From positions 62,001 to 126,000 of the forward strand of contig NZ_REFV01000008.1 in the NCBI RefSeq assembly GCF_003688895.1: a stretch of 64,000 bases of DNA, read 5' to 3'. Of this stretch, positions 33,089 to 41,795 are shown piece after piece (position 1 is the stretch's first letter; every line of letters starts with the position of its first letter). A program made the position numbers and the translations under genes. Origin of the DNA: Dokdonia sinensis. GTDB lineage: Bacteria; Bacteroidota; Bacteroidia; Flavobacteriales; Flavobacteriaceae. Under the pieces are notes generated by a model. The model was not told the DNA's origin, ran no database searches, and worked only from the letters and a program-made list of their open reading frames with translations.

Positions 33089-33611
33089 CCATTTCAAGAA
33101 GTTTGGACATCGTACGATAATTACGGGCAGTGGCATTTACATTAAGTTTGCGCTCTATAATATTCCCTGTAAGTTTTGCTCTTCCATATCCGTTTGAGGC
33201 AAAGAAATAGACGCATCTGGACGTGATATGGAATTCTTCATCAGCATAAACTTCAGCGTTGAGCGTTGCTGTTTTTTCTTTGGTCGGCGGGTTGTCCAGT
33301 AAGATAAAATAAGACTTTTCTTTCTGTTCTTTTGGGAACGGACAATCTAAGATTATTTTTTGAAGAGTCTGCAGGTCGAGCACAAGGGTCAAGACTTCGA
33401 AGTTGTAGGACTGTTTGATTTTTTCTTTTATTGCTTTCGCGAAAGCGGACACATCACCCCCACAACTCTCGAAAACCACATTGCCGCTTTGAATGTGTGT
33501 CTCCACATTTTTAAATCCCAATTCTTGAAAAAGTACTTTGAGGTCTGCCATTAGTATCTTCCTGTGACCACCTACATTTATGCCTCTAAGCAGGGCGATG
33601 TATTTATTCAT
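33081..33611 (-). CDS. DUF1697 family protein
   Basis: 176 residues. The N-terminal YIALLRGINVGGHRKILMADLKVLFQELGFKNVETHIQSGNVVFES is a near-perfect statement of the DUF1697 family, and the C-terminal RNYRTMSKLLEMA closes it. The biochemical role is unknown; the fold is alpha/beta and the protein cytosolic. It is the last gene of a chain (amylase, HI0933-type flavoprotein, DUF4174, DUF1697) in which each gene overlaps the next by 4-8 nt. A one-mismatch palindrome copy encodes AFAKA inside the helix after VFESCGGDVS. Confidence 0.9.
   Translation of the reverse strand: MNKYIALLRGINVGGHRKILMADLKVLFQELGFKNVETHIQSGNVVFESCGGDVSAFAKAIKEKIKQSYNFEVLTLVLDLQTLQKIILDCPFPKEQKEKSYFILLDNPPTKEKTATLNAEVYADEEFHITSRCVYFFASNGYGRAKLTGNIIERKLNVNATARNYRTMSKLLEMAS
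33432..33447. repeat. Dispersed palindrome, 15/16 match
   Basis: TGCTTTCGCGAAAGCG in the DUF1697 gene, read as AFAKA on the minus strand. Confidence 0.85.
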
Positions 33612-33999
33612 TTTTTATCTCATTGCGTCGCATAGGCATCGTGTCTATAAGGTCAAAGAATCGCTGTGGTTCCTGAACCGTACTACTCTCAAACTTCACG
33701 CCTCCATCCAGACCGACTAAGAAAACTTTAAACCCCTTAAACTCTTCAGTAATGTCCACAAATTTTACTTCACCAAAATCTGTGCGCTCTCCTTCATTAG
33801 TATGTTCAATAAACACCAACTTATAATCGTCAAATTTAGATTTGACTTCCTTGAGCTTCTTAGCTTGAGATTGCGCTTTCTCGTCGTCAAAACTGGGAGC
33901 ATAAACGACAATCGCTCTTTTTTTCCATTGTAGCGACTTAAGATTCTGGGATATCATTGTCATAGGAGCAAAGATTAAAAGGGTTAAAAAAAATTTCAC
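33604..33999 (-). CDS. DUF4174 domain protein, secreted
   Basis: I choose the GTG at 33999 as start: it gives MKFFLTLLIFAPMTMISQ, a signal peptide, and overlaps the upstream stop as GTGA. A longer frame to 34050 would put 17 unrelated residues before the signal. The mature ~113 residues (LKSLQWKKRAIVVYAPSFDD, DYKLVFIEH, FKVFLVGLDGGVKFES) match DUF4174, a thioredoxin-like fold without a CxxC. Function is unknown. It lies between the flavoprotein and the DUF1697 gene, overlapping both. Confidence 0.78.
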   Translation of the reverse strand: MKFFLTLLIFAPMTMISQNLKSLQWKKRAIVVYAPSFDDEKAQSQAKKLKEVKSKFDDYKLVFIEHTNEGERTDFGEVKFVDITEEFKGFKVFLVGLDGGVKFESSTVQEPQRFFDLIDTMPMRRNEIKNE

Positions 34000-35225
34000 A
34001 GTTTCTTTTTGTTTACGATAGCCTGCGCCACGATGTAACCGCCCGTCCACGCATTCTGAAAATTAAAACCACCTGTAATAGCGTCTATATTAAGGACTTC
34101 TCCTGCAAAATACAAATGTTCACACACTTTGCTTGCAAACGTCTTAAAGTTCACCTCCTTAAGGTCTACACCGCCAGCGGTTACAAACTCTTCTTTAAAT
34201 GTACTTTTCCCGCTTACGCGAAAGATGCCACTCGTAAGTTCATTACTCAAGGACAACAACTGAACTTTGTTCAAATCTGCCCATTTCATGTCATTTGAAA
34301 TACTCGATGCCAAAAGTAAGTTTTGCCAAAGTCTTTTAGGCAACTCAAACTGTGCGTACGTGTGCGGTGACTGCTTTGCAAACTTTATTTTGAGTTCGCT
34401 CAGAGCATCCATTGCATCCTCTGGAGAAAAATGCACGAGCCAGTTTACCTTTACGTCAAAATTATATTTGGTTGCCGCGAGTTCCTGAGCTCCCCACGCA
34501 GATAACTTTAAGATTCCTGGTCCACTCATTCCCCAGTGTGTAATGAGCAATGGCCCCTGTGATGCGAGTTTTGTTCCCATTACCTCAACCGAAGCTTCGG
34601 TTGCCAGCCCCATTAAATCTTTTATTCTGTTATCTTTTATATTAAAGGTAAATAACGATGGTACAGCTGGAGAAACAGTATGCCCCACAGATTGTAGCAG
34701 TTTCCAGACTTTAGGATTACTCCCAGTCGCAATGACAAGGTCGTCACATAGAAAGTCACCTTGAGTAGTTGATATTTTCCAATGAGAAGAGGTACCTATG
34801 TATTCAAACTCCTGAACAGAATGATTCTTAAGTACAGAAATGCCTAAATCTTGCGAATCTTTAAGAAAACAGTCAATAATAGTCTGTGAACTGTCAGAAG
34901 TTGGGAACATCCTTCCATCCTCCTCAATTTTTAGTTCTACACCGCGCTCTTCAAACCAAGCAATGGTATCTCCAGTCATAAATGTGTGAAAAGGCCCAAG
35001 CAGCTCCTTCTCTCCCCGAGGATAGTTTTCCGACAAGTCTTTTGGCACAAACTCTGCGTGCGTCACGTTACAACGACCACCGCCAGATATCCGGACCTTA
35101 GTCAATACTTCCTTGCCCCGCTCTAATATCGAAACGCGCAAACTCGGGTCACTAGACGCTACATTTATCGCCGTAAAAAAACCAGCCGCACCACCTCCTA
35201 TTATAATTACATCGTGTTTATTCAT
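33996..35225 (-). CDS. HI0933/BaiN-type NAD(P)/FAD-dependent oxidoreductase
   Basis: 409 residues. The FAD-binding start is IIIGGGAAGFFTAI, followed by ILERGKEVLTKVRISGGGRCNVTHAE, the HI0933 family signature. The C-terminal LYFAGEVLNIDAITGGFNFQNAWTGGYIVAQA contacts the flavin. The family includes flavoproteins of uncertain substrate; some reduce steroid or bile-acid double bonds. It overlaps the amylase gene by 8 nt upstream and DUF4174 by 4 nt downstream. A degenerate palindrome copy (FRVSGK) lies at 34211-34226. Confidence 0.9.
   Translation of the reverse strand: MNKHDVIIIGGGAAGFFTAINVASSDPSLRVSILERGKEVLTKVRISGGGRCNVTHAEFVPKDLSENYPRGEKELLGPFHTFMTGDTIAWFEERGVELKIEEDGRMFPTSDSSQTIIDCFLKDSQDLGISVLKNHSVQEFEYIGTSSHWKISTTQGDFLCDDLVIATGSNPKVWKLLQSVGHTVSPAVPSLFTFNIKDNRIKDLMGLATEASVEVMGTKLASQGPLLITHWGMSGPGILKLSAWGAQELAATKYNFDVKVNWLVHFSPEDAMDALSELKIKFAKQSPHTYAQFELPKRLWQNLLLASSISNDMKWADLNKVQLLSLSNELTSGIFRVSGKSTFKEEFVTAGGVDLKEVNFKTFASKVCEHLYFAGEVLNIDAITGGFNFQNAWTGGYIVAQAIVNKKKL
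34211..34226. repeat. Dispersed palindrome, degenerate copy (13/16)
   Basis: CGCTTACGCGAAAGAT in the HI0933-type gene. Probably a decayed copy. Confidence 0.4.
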
Positions 35226-36654
35226 TATCGGTACTGGGGACTACAGGAAGTTCAAACTCTATCTTTGATTTCGGTTTATAAATATTGAATTTCCAAGGTG
35301 CGAGTGTTACCTGAGTAAAGCCCTCCATTTTAAGCTCATTACCAGTGAGTGCGTTTACGAAATCACCTTTAAAATCAAAATATGCCGTAGCGTTCTTACC
35401 AGAAAAATTTCCTACAAATACAAGTTGCTCATCATCTTTATCTCTGGCAAAACTCAAAATTGAGCCATCCTTTTGATCTATCTTAATAAGTCCCGCGTTA
35501 TTCTTACCGCCGTGCAGAGCCGGATTGGTATTTTTTAATTGCCCTAATTTCTTTAGAAGTTCAAAGTAGGTTCCTCTATTTTTCGGTATACTATCTTTTT
35601 CAAAGAAAGCCAGTCTATGGTCAAGGTCGTATTCCTGTCCACTATATATAAGAGGCATTCCCGGCAGCATATAAGTAAGCGTTGTAAAAATTTCTTTATT
35701 CTCGGGCATACGTTCACCCAACGTCCCTGCCCAAGAATTCTCATCGTGATTTGTAACGAAATACATATTAATGTCGTCCCCGCCCAGCGTCTGATCGTAT
35801 TTTGCAAGTAACGTCCAGAAATCTACAGTAGAGCGTTCCTCTTTTGCCATAGCATTTAAGAGATGGTGCATCTCCCAGGCGTAGTGCATATCAAAACCAT
35901 TTGCCATTAAATCGGGCTGTTCTGCCTCGGCAAGCATAAAAATAGGCTTGACTGTTTTCAGAGTGTCCACAGCTTCTGCAAAAAACTCTACTGGAACCTT
36001 ATGCGCAACGTCCATACGGAAACCATCTAAGTCGTGCTGTGTGACCCAGTATTTAAGATCTGCAATCATCTGCGCTTGCATATCCTTATTATTGTAATTC
36101 AAATCGGCAACATCTGTCCAACCGAAGGATTCACCTGTATCTGTATTTATAGGGTCTACAATCTCTCCTTTATCATTTGTAGTGTACCATTCTGGGTGCT
36201 GGGTAATCCAAGTATGGTCCCAGCCAGTATGATTAGGAACCCAGTCTAATATAATGGCAATGTCGTTTTTATGCGCTTCGGCAATCATTTCATCAACATC
36301 CTCGAGTGTTCCAAACTCAGGATTTACTTCCCTGAAATCAGAAACTGCATAATAACTTCCTAATGAACCTTTGCGTTTTGTTTCGGAAATGGGGAAGATG
36401 GGCATTACCCAGATTATCTTGACGCCAAGTTCTTTGAGCACAGGAATATCCTTTGTGAACGCATCAAAGGTGCCTTCAGGCGAGTACTGTCTAATGTTTG
36501 CCTCATAAATGACCGCTTTCTCTTCGGTTGCGTGGTTAAACGGTGTTAACGATTTTGTTTCCGCTTTCGCGAAAGCGGACTTCTCATCAGCACTATTCTT
36601 ACAACTGAAAATGAGAAAAGACATCACTGAGATGTATGCAATTTTTTTAAGCAT
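35218..36654 (-). CDS. GH13 alpha-amylase-type lipoprotein
   Basis: 478 residues. The N terminus is a lipoprotein signal (MSFLIFSC, Cys18), so it is membrane-anchored. The GH13 barrel shows WVMPIFPI, ILDWVPNHTGWDH, catalytic nucleophile D215 (GFRMDVAH), acid/base E243 (FMLAEAE) and D304 (TNHDENS), with a short beta-sandwich C terminus. It should cut alpha-1,4-glucans or related oligosaccharides and is positioned to feed the divergent SusC/SusD pair. An exact 20-bp palindrome copy encodes SAFAKAE in the linker just after the lipid-anchored Cys. It heads a run of four overlapping minus-strand genes whose other members have no evident sugar role. Confidence 0.9.
   Translation of the reverse strand: MLKKIAYISVMSFLIFSCKNSADEKSAFAKAETKSLTPFNHATEEKAVIYEANIRQYSPEGTFDAFTKDIPVLKELGVKIIWVMPIFPISETKRKGSLGSYYAVSDFREVNPEFGTLEDVDEMIAEAHKNDIAIILDWVPNHTGWDHTWITQHPEWYTTNDKGEIVDPINTDTGESFGWTDVADLNYNNKDMQAQMIADLKYWVTQHDLDGFRMDVAHKVPVEFFAEAVDTLKTVKPIFMLAEAEQPDLMANGFDMHYAWEMHHLLNAMAKEERSTVDFWTLLAKYDQTLGGDDINMYFVTNHDENSWAGTLGERMPENKEIFTTLTYMLPGMPLIYSGQEYDLDHRLAFFEKDSIPKNRGTYFELLKKLGQLKNTNPALHGGKNNAGLIKIDQKDGSILSFARDKDDEQLVFVGNFSGKNATAYFDFKGDFVNALTGNELKMEGFTQVTLAPWKFNIYKPKSKIEFELPVVPSTDNE
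36560..36579. repeat. Dispersed palindrome, exact copy (20 bp)
   Basis: Core CGCTTTCGCGAAAGCG with two extra pairs, read as SAFAKA in the linker of the amylase lipoprotein. Confidence 0.95.
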
Positions 36655-36811
36655 TTTTATGATTTTTTATCCTATACGAAGATACCAAATGTTAAGAACG
36701 AAAAGCACCTCACTTTCATTTCCATTCTCATATCGTGAATTTAAAACCTAAATTATTGTGTAATTCTAACTTTAGCTGTATTCTATTGTGTATATTATAG
36801 GTAAATACGAC

Positions 36812-36842
36812 TTGAAAACACGAAAACGTTTTCGTAACTTTA
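36812..36842 (+). promoter_or_regulatory. Predicted susC promoter
   Basis: TTG (36812-36814) and TAACTTTA (36835-36842, near TAnnTTTG) are 20 nt apart, fitting Bacteroidota -33/-7 spacing. Transcription would begin near 36849, leaving a leader of about 100 nt before susC at 36953. Confidence 0.5.
36820..36835. promoter_or_regulatory. LacI-type operator in the susC promoter
   Basis: ACGAAAACGTTTTCGT is a perfect 16-bp palindrome with the central CG typical of LacI-family operators. It lies between the -33 and -7 boxes of the predicted susC promoter, an ideal place for repression. The LacI-family regulator at 58557-59597 is the likely ligand. Confidence 0.65.
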
Positions 36843-36952
36843 TCGTTGTAGTGTAGTTGGCTTAACACAATTTTTACATAAATTTAACCCTTACATATGG
36901 CTCATAATGTCATATAATTAAACTAAGCAAACTAATTTTAAACAAGAATCTT

Positions 36953-39900
36953 ATGAAGAAAGTATTACTTAAAAGTATGCTACTCCTCGTTGCAACCCTC
37001 TTTGCTGGCATTTCGTATGCTCAGACGGTAACTGGAACAGTGACTGAAGAAAATGGTCCGCTTCCAGGAGCTAATGTAGTAGTTAAAGGCACCTCTAACG
37101 GTGCAACTACCGATTTTGACGGTAATTACACCTTAAACGAAGTACCAAGTGATGCTGTACTAGTTTTCAGCTACGTAGGCTATGCTTCTCAAGAAGTGGC
37201 AGTGGCAGGCAGAAGTGTTGTAAATGTTGCTATGGCATCAGACAATGCACTTGATGAAGTTATACTTATAGGGTATGGATCAACAACAATTAAAGATGCA
37301 ACTGGATCTGTTACCGCAGTTACTTCAGAGGATTTTAACCAAGGGGTTATTTCTTCTCCAGAGCAATTAATCGCTGGTAAATCTGCCGGAGTTCAAATTA
37401 CAGAAACATCAGGTTCCCCTGGAGCTGGTATTAATATTAGAATACGTGGTGCAAGTTCTGTACGAGGAGGTAATGATCCTTTATTTGTAGTTGACGGAAT
37501 TCCACTTTCTGGAGGTGGAGCGCCTGCGCCAGGTGGACTTGGAGTAGGAGGAGGAGATGCTAGAAACCCTCTTAGCTTTCTTAACCCAAACGACATCGAA
37601 AATATTTCCATTCTAAAAGATGCCTCTGCAACAGCGATTTATGGAGCGAGAGCTGCTAATGGAGTTGTAATCATTCAAACTAAAAAAGGAAAAGGACGTA
37701 AAGGCGTTTTTGAGTTAAATACGTCTGTAAGTTCTGCGTTTGCAAGAAAGAAGTACGATCTTCTTGATAGAGAGAATTTCTTAGATGCTATTGAAAAATT
37801 CGGTGGAGATAGAGAGGCTGCTGACTTTGGTTTTGATAATGATTTCCAAGACGAAGTACTTAGAAATGCATTTTCTAGAAGAACAGACTTAGCCTATTCG
37901 AAAGGATTTGAAACTGGAAACGTTCGTATAGGAGGAAGTTATAGTAATCAATTTGGTATTATTGAGAACTCTGGACAGGAACGTATCACTGGAAGACTGA
38001 ATGCTACAAAGCGTTTTTTTGACGATAAACTTACTATCGATTTCACAGGAGCAATTTCAAGAGTAAATGATCAGGCACCTCCACTTGCGGCTACTGCTGG
38101 ATTTAACGGAGATTTGTTAGGTTCTGCGATTATCGCTAATCCGACTTGGCCTGTAGATAGCACATTTAACCCTCAGGGTGGTGCTAGAAATCCATTGAAC
38201 TTGCTCGATAATTATGATGCTCGATCTAATAGTGAAAGATATCTAGCAAACATAGCAGGTACTTTTGATATTACTGAAGAATTAAGTGCTAGAGCGGCTT
38301 TTGGGTACGATGAAAATGATACGCAAACGACCGCTATTTATACTTCGGATGTTTTTGGATTTCAAGGTATATCTGGGGACGGTCGAGGGCAAATAGCTCG
38401 CTTTAAAGAGATCAACAAGCTCTTGGAAGGAACACTCAATTACAAGAAAGAATTCGGAAATGTAAATCTTGATTTACTTGCTGGATACTCTTATCAACAA
38501 TTTAATCGTCAAGGTTTTAATGGTGAAGGTTGGGGTTTCCAAAACAGCAATCTTAATAATATGCGTGATGCATTATTTAATGCCTATGACGAATTAGAAC
38601 GTGCTGCTGGATCATCTGCTCAGATTTATGGTTACGATGGTAACATTGCCGTTTCTCAAACTCTGAACACAGAAACAGAGCAAGTGGAGCAAACAGATAT
38701 CACAAATAGTTTTGATCGTCCTGTGCGTTCATTCTTTGCAGATGAATTTTCTAATGCAGACGAGATTCAATCATTCTTTTTTAGAGCGAATGCATCCATA
38801 TTAGACAAGTATTTGATAACTGCAACGGTTCGTCGAGACGGTTCGTCAGTATTTGGTCCAAATGAAAAATATGGTAACTTTCCTTCTGGAGCTATAGCCT
38901 GGAAAATTTCTGAAGAAGATTTTGTAGGTGAGAATGTATCTACTCTAAAACTTCGTATAGGTGCTGGGGTTGTAGGAAACTCTCAAGGTCTTGGTTTTGC
39001 CAGATTCTTACAGTTAAATACAATCGGAGGACCATCGATTAATAATGACGGTGATCTACTTCTTGGAGCACTAACTAGTCAAGGTGCTTTTAATCCAAAT
39101 TTGAAATGGGAAAATACTGTTGATTACAACCTCGGTTTGGATTTTGGTTTCAATAATGATAGACTAAATGGAACATTCAACGTTTATAGAAAAGAAACGA
39201 ATGACCTACTCTTTGAAACGCAGTCTGCCTTCCCTGGAAGTGGTCCTCGTGTATTTCAAAACCTATCGCAGTTTACTGTTATAAACCAAGGTGTTGAATT
39301 TGCCATAAATTATGATTTTGTACAAACTGAAGACGTAACATTTTCTGCAAACTTCAATATTGCCTATAATGACAACGTAGTGGAGGGTGCTCCAGGTGAT
39401 ATTAATACAGGTGAAATTAGAGGACAAGGATTAACTGGAGCTTTCTCACAGCGTTTAAGTAGTGGACAACCTTTATTCTCTTGGTTTATGCCAGTATTTG
39501 AAGGATTTGATGATGATGGATTTCCTATTTATGAAGATGTAGATGGTGATGGATTAGGTGATGCCGCACTTGATAAGAAATTCGTAGGAGAAAATGCTTT
39601 ACCAGATGTTACTGGAGGTTTATCTCTAAATTTACGTTACAAAAGATGGAATGTTGGAACTTATTTCGTAGGTCAATTTGGCTTCTCGGTTTACAATGCA
39701 ACTGCAAATGCTTTCTTTACTGCTGGTAATCCTACTAGTGGTAGAAACACAAACTTTGATGTACTTAATAGTCCTGAATCGGGAGGATCCTCAGCAGATG
39801 TTTCTACAAGATTCTTAGAGAAGGGGGATTTTGTAAGACTTCAAAACGCGACGGTTGGTTACGACTGGCCTTTAAGCGGTGATGGTTTTATAGATTCTCT

Positions 39901-40075
39901 TAGACTATCAGCAACGGCTCAGAATCTATTCTTAATTACAGGATATAGCGGTCTTGATCCTGAAATTACTTCGAACACTGGAGATTTAGGTAGTGGGGTT
40001 CCTACTCAAGGAATTGATTATTCTTCTTTCCCTAGGCCGACTACGATAACATTAGGCGTTAACGCCAGATTTTAA
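36953..40075 (+). CDS. susC: SusC-like TonB-linked outer-membrane transporter
   Basis: 1040 residues. Signal peptide to ~24 (GISYAQ), carboxypeptidase-regulatory-like domain ~25-100 (PLPGANVVVKGTSNGATTDFDGNYTL), then the plug with VILIGYGSTTIKDATGSVTAV, IRIRGASSVRGGNDPLFVVDGIPL and the classic ILKDASATAIYGARAANGVVIIQTKKGKG, then a barrel ending in ITLGVNARF. This is a complete SusC, unlike the one at 5648. It imports oligosaccharides or other ligands with TonB energy together with SusD 16 nt downstream. Its codons avoid the dispersed palindrome entirely. Expression is probably controlled by the LacI-type operator upstream. Confidence 0.93.
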   Translation: MKKVLLKSMLLLVATLFAGISYAQTVTGTVTEENGPLPGANVVVKGTSNGATTDFDGNYTLNEVPSDAVLVFSYVGYASQEVAVAGRSVVNVAMASDNALDEVILIGYGSTTIKDATGSVTAVTSEDFNQGVISSPEQLIAGKSAGVQITETSGSPGAGINIRIRGASSVRGGNDPLFVVDGIPLSGGGAPAPGGLGVGGGDARNPLSFLNPNDIENISILKDASATAIYGARAANGVVIIQTKKGKGRKGVFELNTSVSSAFARKKYDLLDRENFLDAIEKFGGDREAADFGFDNDFQDEVLRNAFSRRTDLAYSKGFETGNVRIGGSYSNQFGIIENSGQERITGRLNATKRFFDDKLTIDFTGAISRVNDQAPPLAATAGFNGDLLGSAIIANPTWPVDSTFNPQGGARNPLNLLDNYDARSNSERYLANIAGTFDITEELSARAAFGYDENDTQTTAIYTSDVFGFQGISGDGRGQIARFKEINKLLEGTLNYKKEFGNVNLDLLAGYSYQQFNRQGFNGEGWGFQNSNLNNMRDALFNAYDELERAAGSSAQIYGYDGNIAVSQTLNTETEQVEQTDITNSFDRPVRSFFADEFSNADEIQSFFFRANASILDKYLITATVRRDGSSVFGPNEKYGNFPSGAIAWKISEEDFVGENVSTLKLRIGAGVVGNSQGLGFARFLQLNTIGGPSINNDGDLLLGALTSQGAFNPNLKWENTVDYNLGLDFGFNNDRLNGTFNVYRKETNDLLFETQSAFPGSGPRVFQNLSQFTVINQGVEFAINYDFVQTEDVTFSANFNIAYNDNVVEGAPGDINTGEIRGQGLTGAFSQRLSSGQPLFSWFMPVFEGFDDDGFPIYEDVDGDGLGDAALDKKFVGENALPDVTGGLSLNLRYKRWNVGTYFVGQFGFSVYNATANAFFTAGNPTSGRNTNFDVLNSPESGGSSADVSTRFLEKGDFVRLQNATVGYDWPLSGDGFIDSLRLSATAQNLFLITGYSGLDPEITSNTGDLGSGVPTQGIDYSSFPRPTTITLGVNARF

Positions 40076-40091
40076 AAAAAAAAGAAAAATT

Positions 40092-41711
40092 ATGAAAACA
40101 CAAATGAAAAAAATAAGTGGATGGGGCCAAATACTATGCCTCACAGCGCTTTTCGGAATGTACTCCTGTACAGATTTAGAGGTCGAAACACCCGATTCTG
40201 TAGTGGTAAATCAAGGTGATGAAGCTGGGTTTCAAGGTATTTCAGACCCTTCTTCCTTTGTTGAAAATTCTTTTAACAGTCTTAGAGGACTAATAGGTGA
40301 TCAAGCAAATTTATTTGCATTATCTGAGGTTACTACTGATGCCGCCCTTATTCCAACTCGTGGAGGGGATTGGGGTGATAATGGTCTGTGGAGACAATTA
40401 CATCAGCACAACTGGAATTCAGAACACCAATTTTTCCTTAATGTATTTAGAGACTGGAACAACTTACATTTTCAAGCTACACAAGTTTTAGATCCATTAA
40501 CAGACGCGGATGCTGAAACTAAGGCAAATGCTTCTTTCTTGAGAGCGTTGGGTATGTTTGTTGTCGTTGATAATTTCAGACAAGTACCCGTAAGAGACCC
40601 GAATACAGATGACACTGTAGCTCCAGAAGTTTTACTCCCTTCTGATGTGCTTCCTATGATTGTAAGTGATTTAGAATTTGCAATTACAAATCTTCCAAAT
40701 ATTAATCCAGGAGGAAACAATGTCCGTCCAGGAAAAAGTGCTGCTAGATACTTGTTAGCCAAAGTTCTATTAAATAAGCACGTATACTTAGAGACTACAC
40801 CTGACAACGCTGACATGAACCGTGTAGTAAGCCTCGTAGATGCAATTCAGGCTGACGGTTATGGTTTAGTAGACGGATATTTTGATATATTCAAACAAGA
40901 CCTAGATAATGAGACTATTTGGTTCATTGATACTGCCGTTGGAAATAGAATTTGGAATGGTCTTCACTACAACTCCGCTCCAGTGATAGCAGGTGGTGGT
41001 TGGAATGGTTTTGCCACATTATCAGAATACTTTGATTTATTCGAAGGAAATCCTGACATTAACGTAGAAGGTAGTGGTCAAGAAGAGCGTCGTGGTTTTG
41101 TACCGACTGCTGGATTACCTATAGGCGCTGTCCCAGGTGGTAGCGATGCGAATGACAATGGCATTGCCGATGGTAGTGAAATAGGAAATGGATTTTTACT
41201 TGGTCAACAATACAATGAAGACGGTTCGTTGACTCTTGACCGACAAGGGGCGCCTCTTAAATTTACAAGAGAATTTGTGGACGGAAATGGAGCTCAAAGT
41301 TTGATTAACAACGGAGAGGAAACTGGAATCCGTGTAATAAAGTATAATCCTCGTTTTGGTGGATTTACTAACCACGAGATATTCTTTAGATATTCTGATG
41401 CCCACTTAATGAAAGCAGAAGCGCTATTGCGCAGTGGTGGAGACGCTACTCCTTTAGTTAATGAACTTAGGATTTTAAGAGATGCTAGTCCTTTAGGCTC
41501 TGTAACGGCACAAGAACTCATAGACGAAAGAGGACGTGAGCTTTATATGGAACTATGGCGTAGAAATGACCTTGTTCGCTTTAGCCAATACACTAAAGAC
41601 TGGGAATTCAAAGTACAGAATGCAATAGATAATCCAATTAGAAACGTATTCCCGATTCCTTTGAGTCAATTAGTAGCAAATCCTAACCTAGTTCAGAATC
41701 CAGGTTACTAG
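40092..41711 (+). CDS. susD: SusD/RagB-family surface lipoprotein
   Basis: 539 residues with a lipoprotein signal (LCLTALFGMYSC, lipid Cys ~26). Family features include the helical SusD core (SFLRALGMFVVVDNFRQVPVRDP) and the C-terminal YSDAHLMKAEALLR and ELIDERGRELYMELWRRNDLVRF blocks. SusD forms the lid of the SusC channel and binds the ligand at the cell surface. It follows susC by 16 nt and ends at a strong terminator (41733-41763), so susCD is a discrete transcription unit, with the FG-GAP genes behind it. Confidence 0.93.
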   Translation: MKTQMKKISGWGQILCLTALFGMYSCTDLEVETPDSVVVNQGDEAGFQGISDPSSFVENSFNSLRGLIGDQANLFALSEVTTDAALIPTRGGDWGDNGLWRQLHQHNWNSEHQFFLNVFRDWNNLHFQATQVLDPLTDADAETKANASFLRALGMFVVVDNFRQVPVRDPNTDDTVAPEVLLPSDVLPMIVSDLEFAITNLPNINPGGNNVRPGKSAARYLLAKVLLNKHVYLETTPDNADMNRVVSLVDAIQADGYGLVDGYFDIFKQDLDNETIWFIDTAVGNRIWNGLHYNSAPVIAGGGWNGFATLSEYFDLFEGNPDINVEGSGQEERRGFVPTAGLPIGAVPGGSDANDNGIADGSEIGNGFLLGQQYNEDGSLTLDRQGAPLKFTREFVDGNGAQSLINNGEETGIRVIKYNPRFGGFTNHEIFFRYSDAHLMKAEALLRSGGDATPLVNELRILRDASPLGSVTAQELIDERGRELYMELWRRNDLVRFSQYTKDWEFKVQNAIDNPIRNVFPIPLSQLVANPNLVQNPGY

Positions 41712-41732
41712 ATTATATTTTGAATTAAGCTT

Positions 41733-41763
41733 AAAAAGAGGGTTACTTGTTAACCCTCTTTTT
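41733..41763 (+). terminator. Rho-independent-type terminator after susD
   Basis: 13-bp perfect arms AAAAAGAGGGTTA and TAACCCTCTTTTT with a 5-nt loop, followed by more T. It separates susCD from the downstream FG-GAP genes. Confidence 0.85.
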
Positions 41764-41795
41764 TATATTTATACCCTACCCTAATCTCAATTTAA

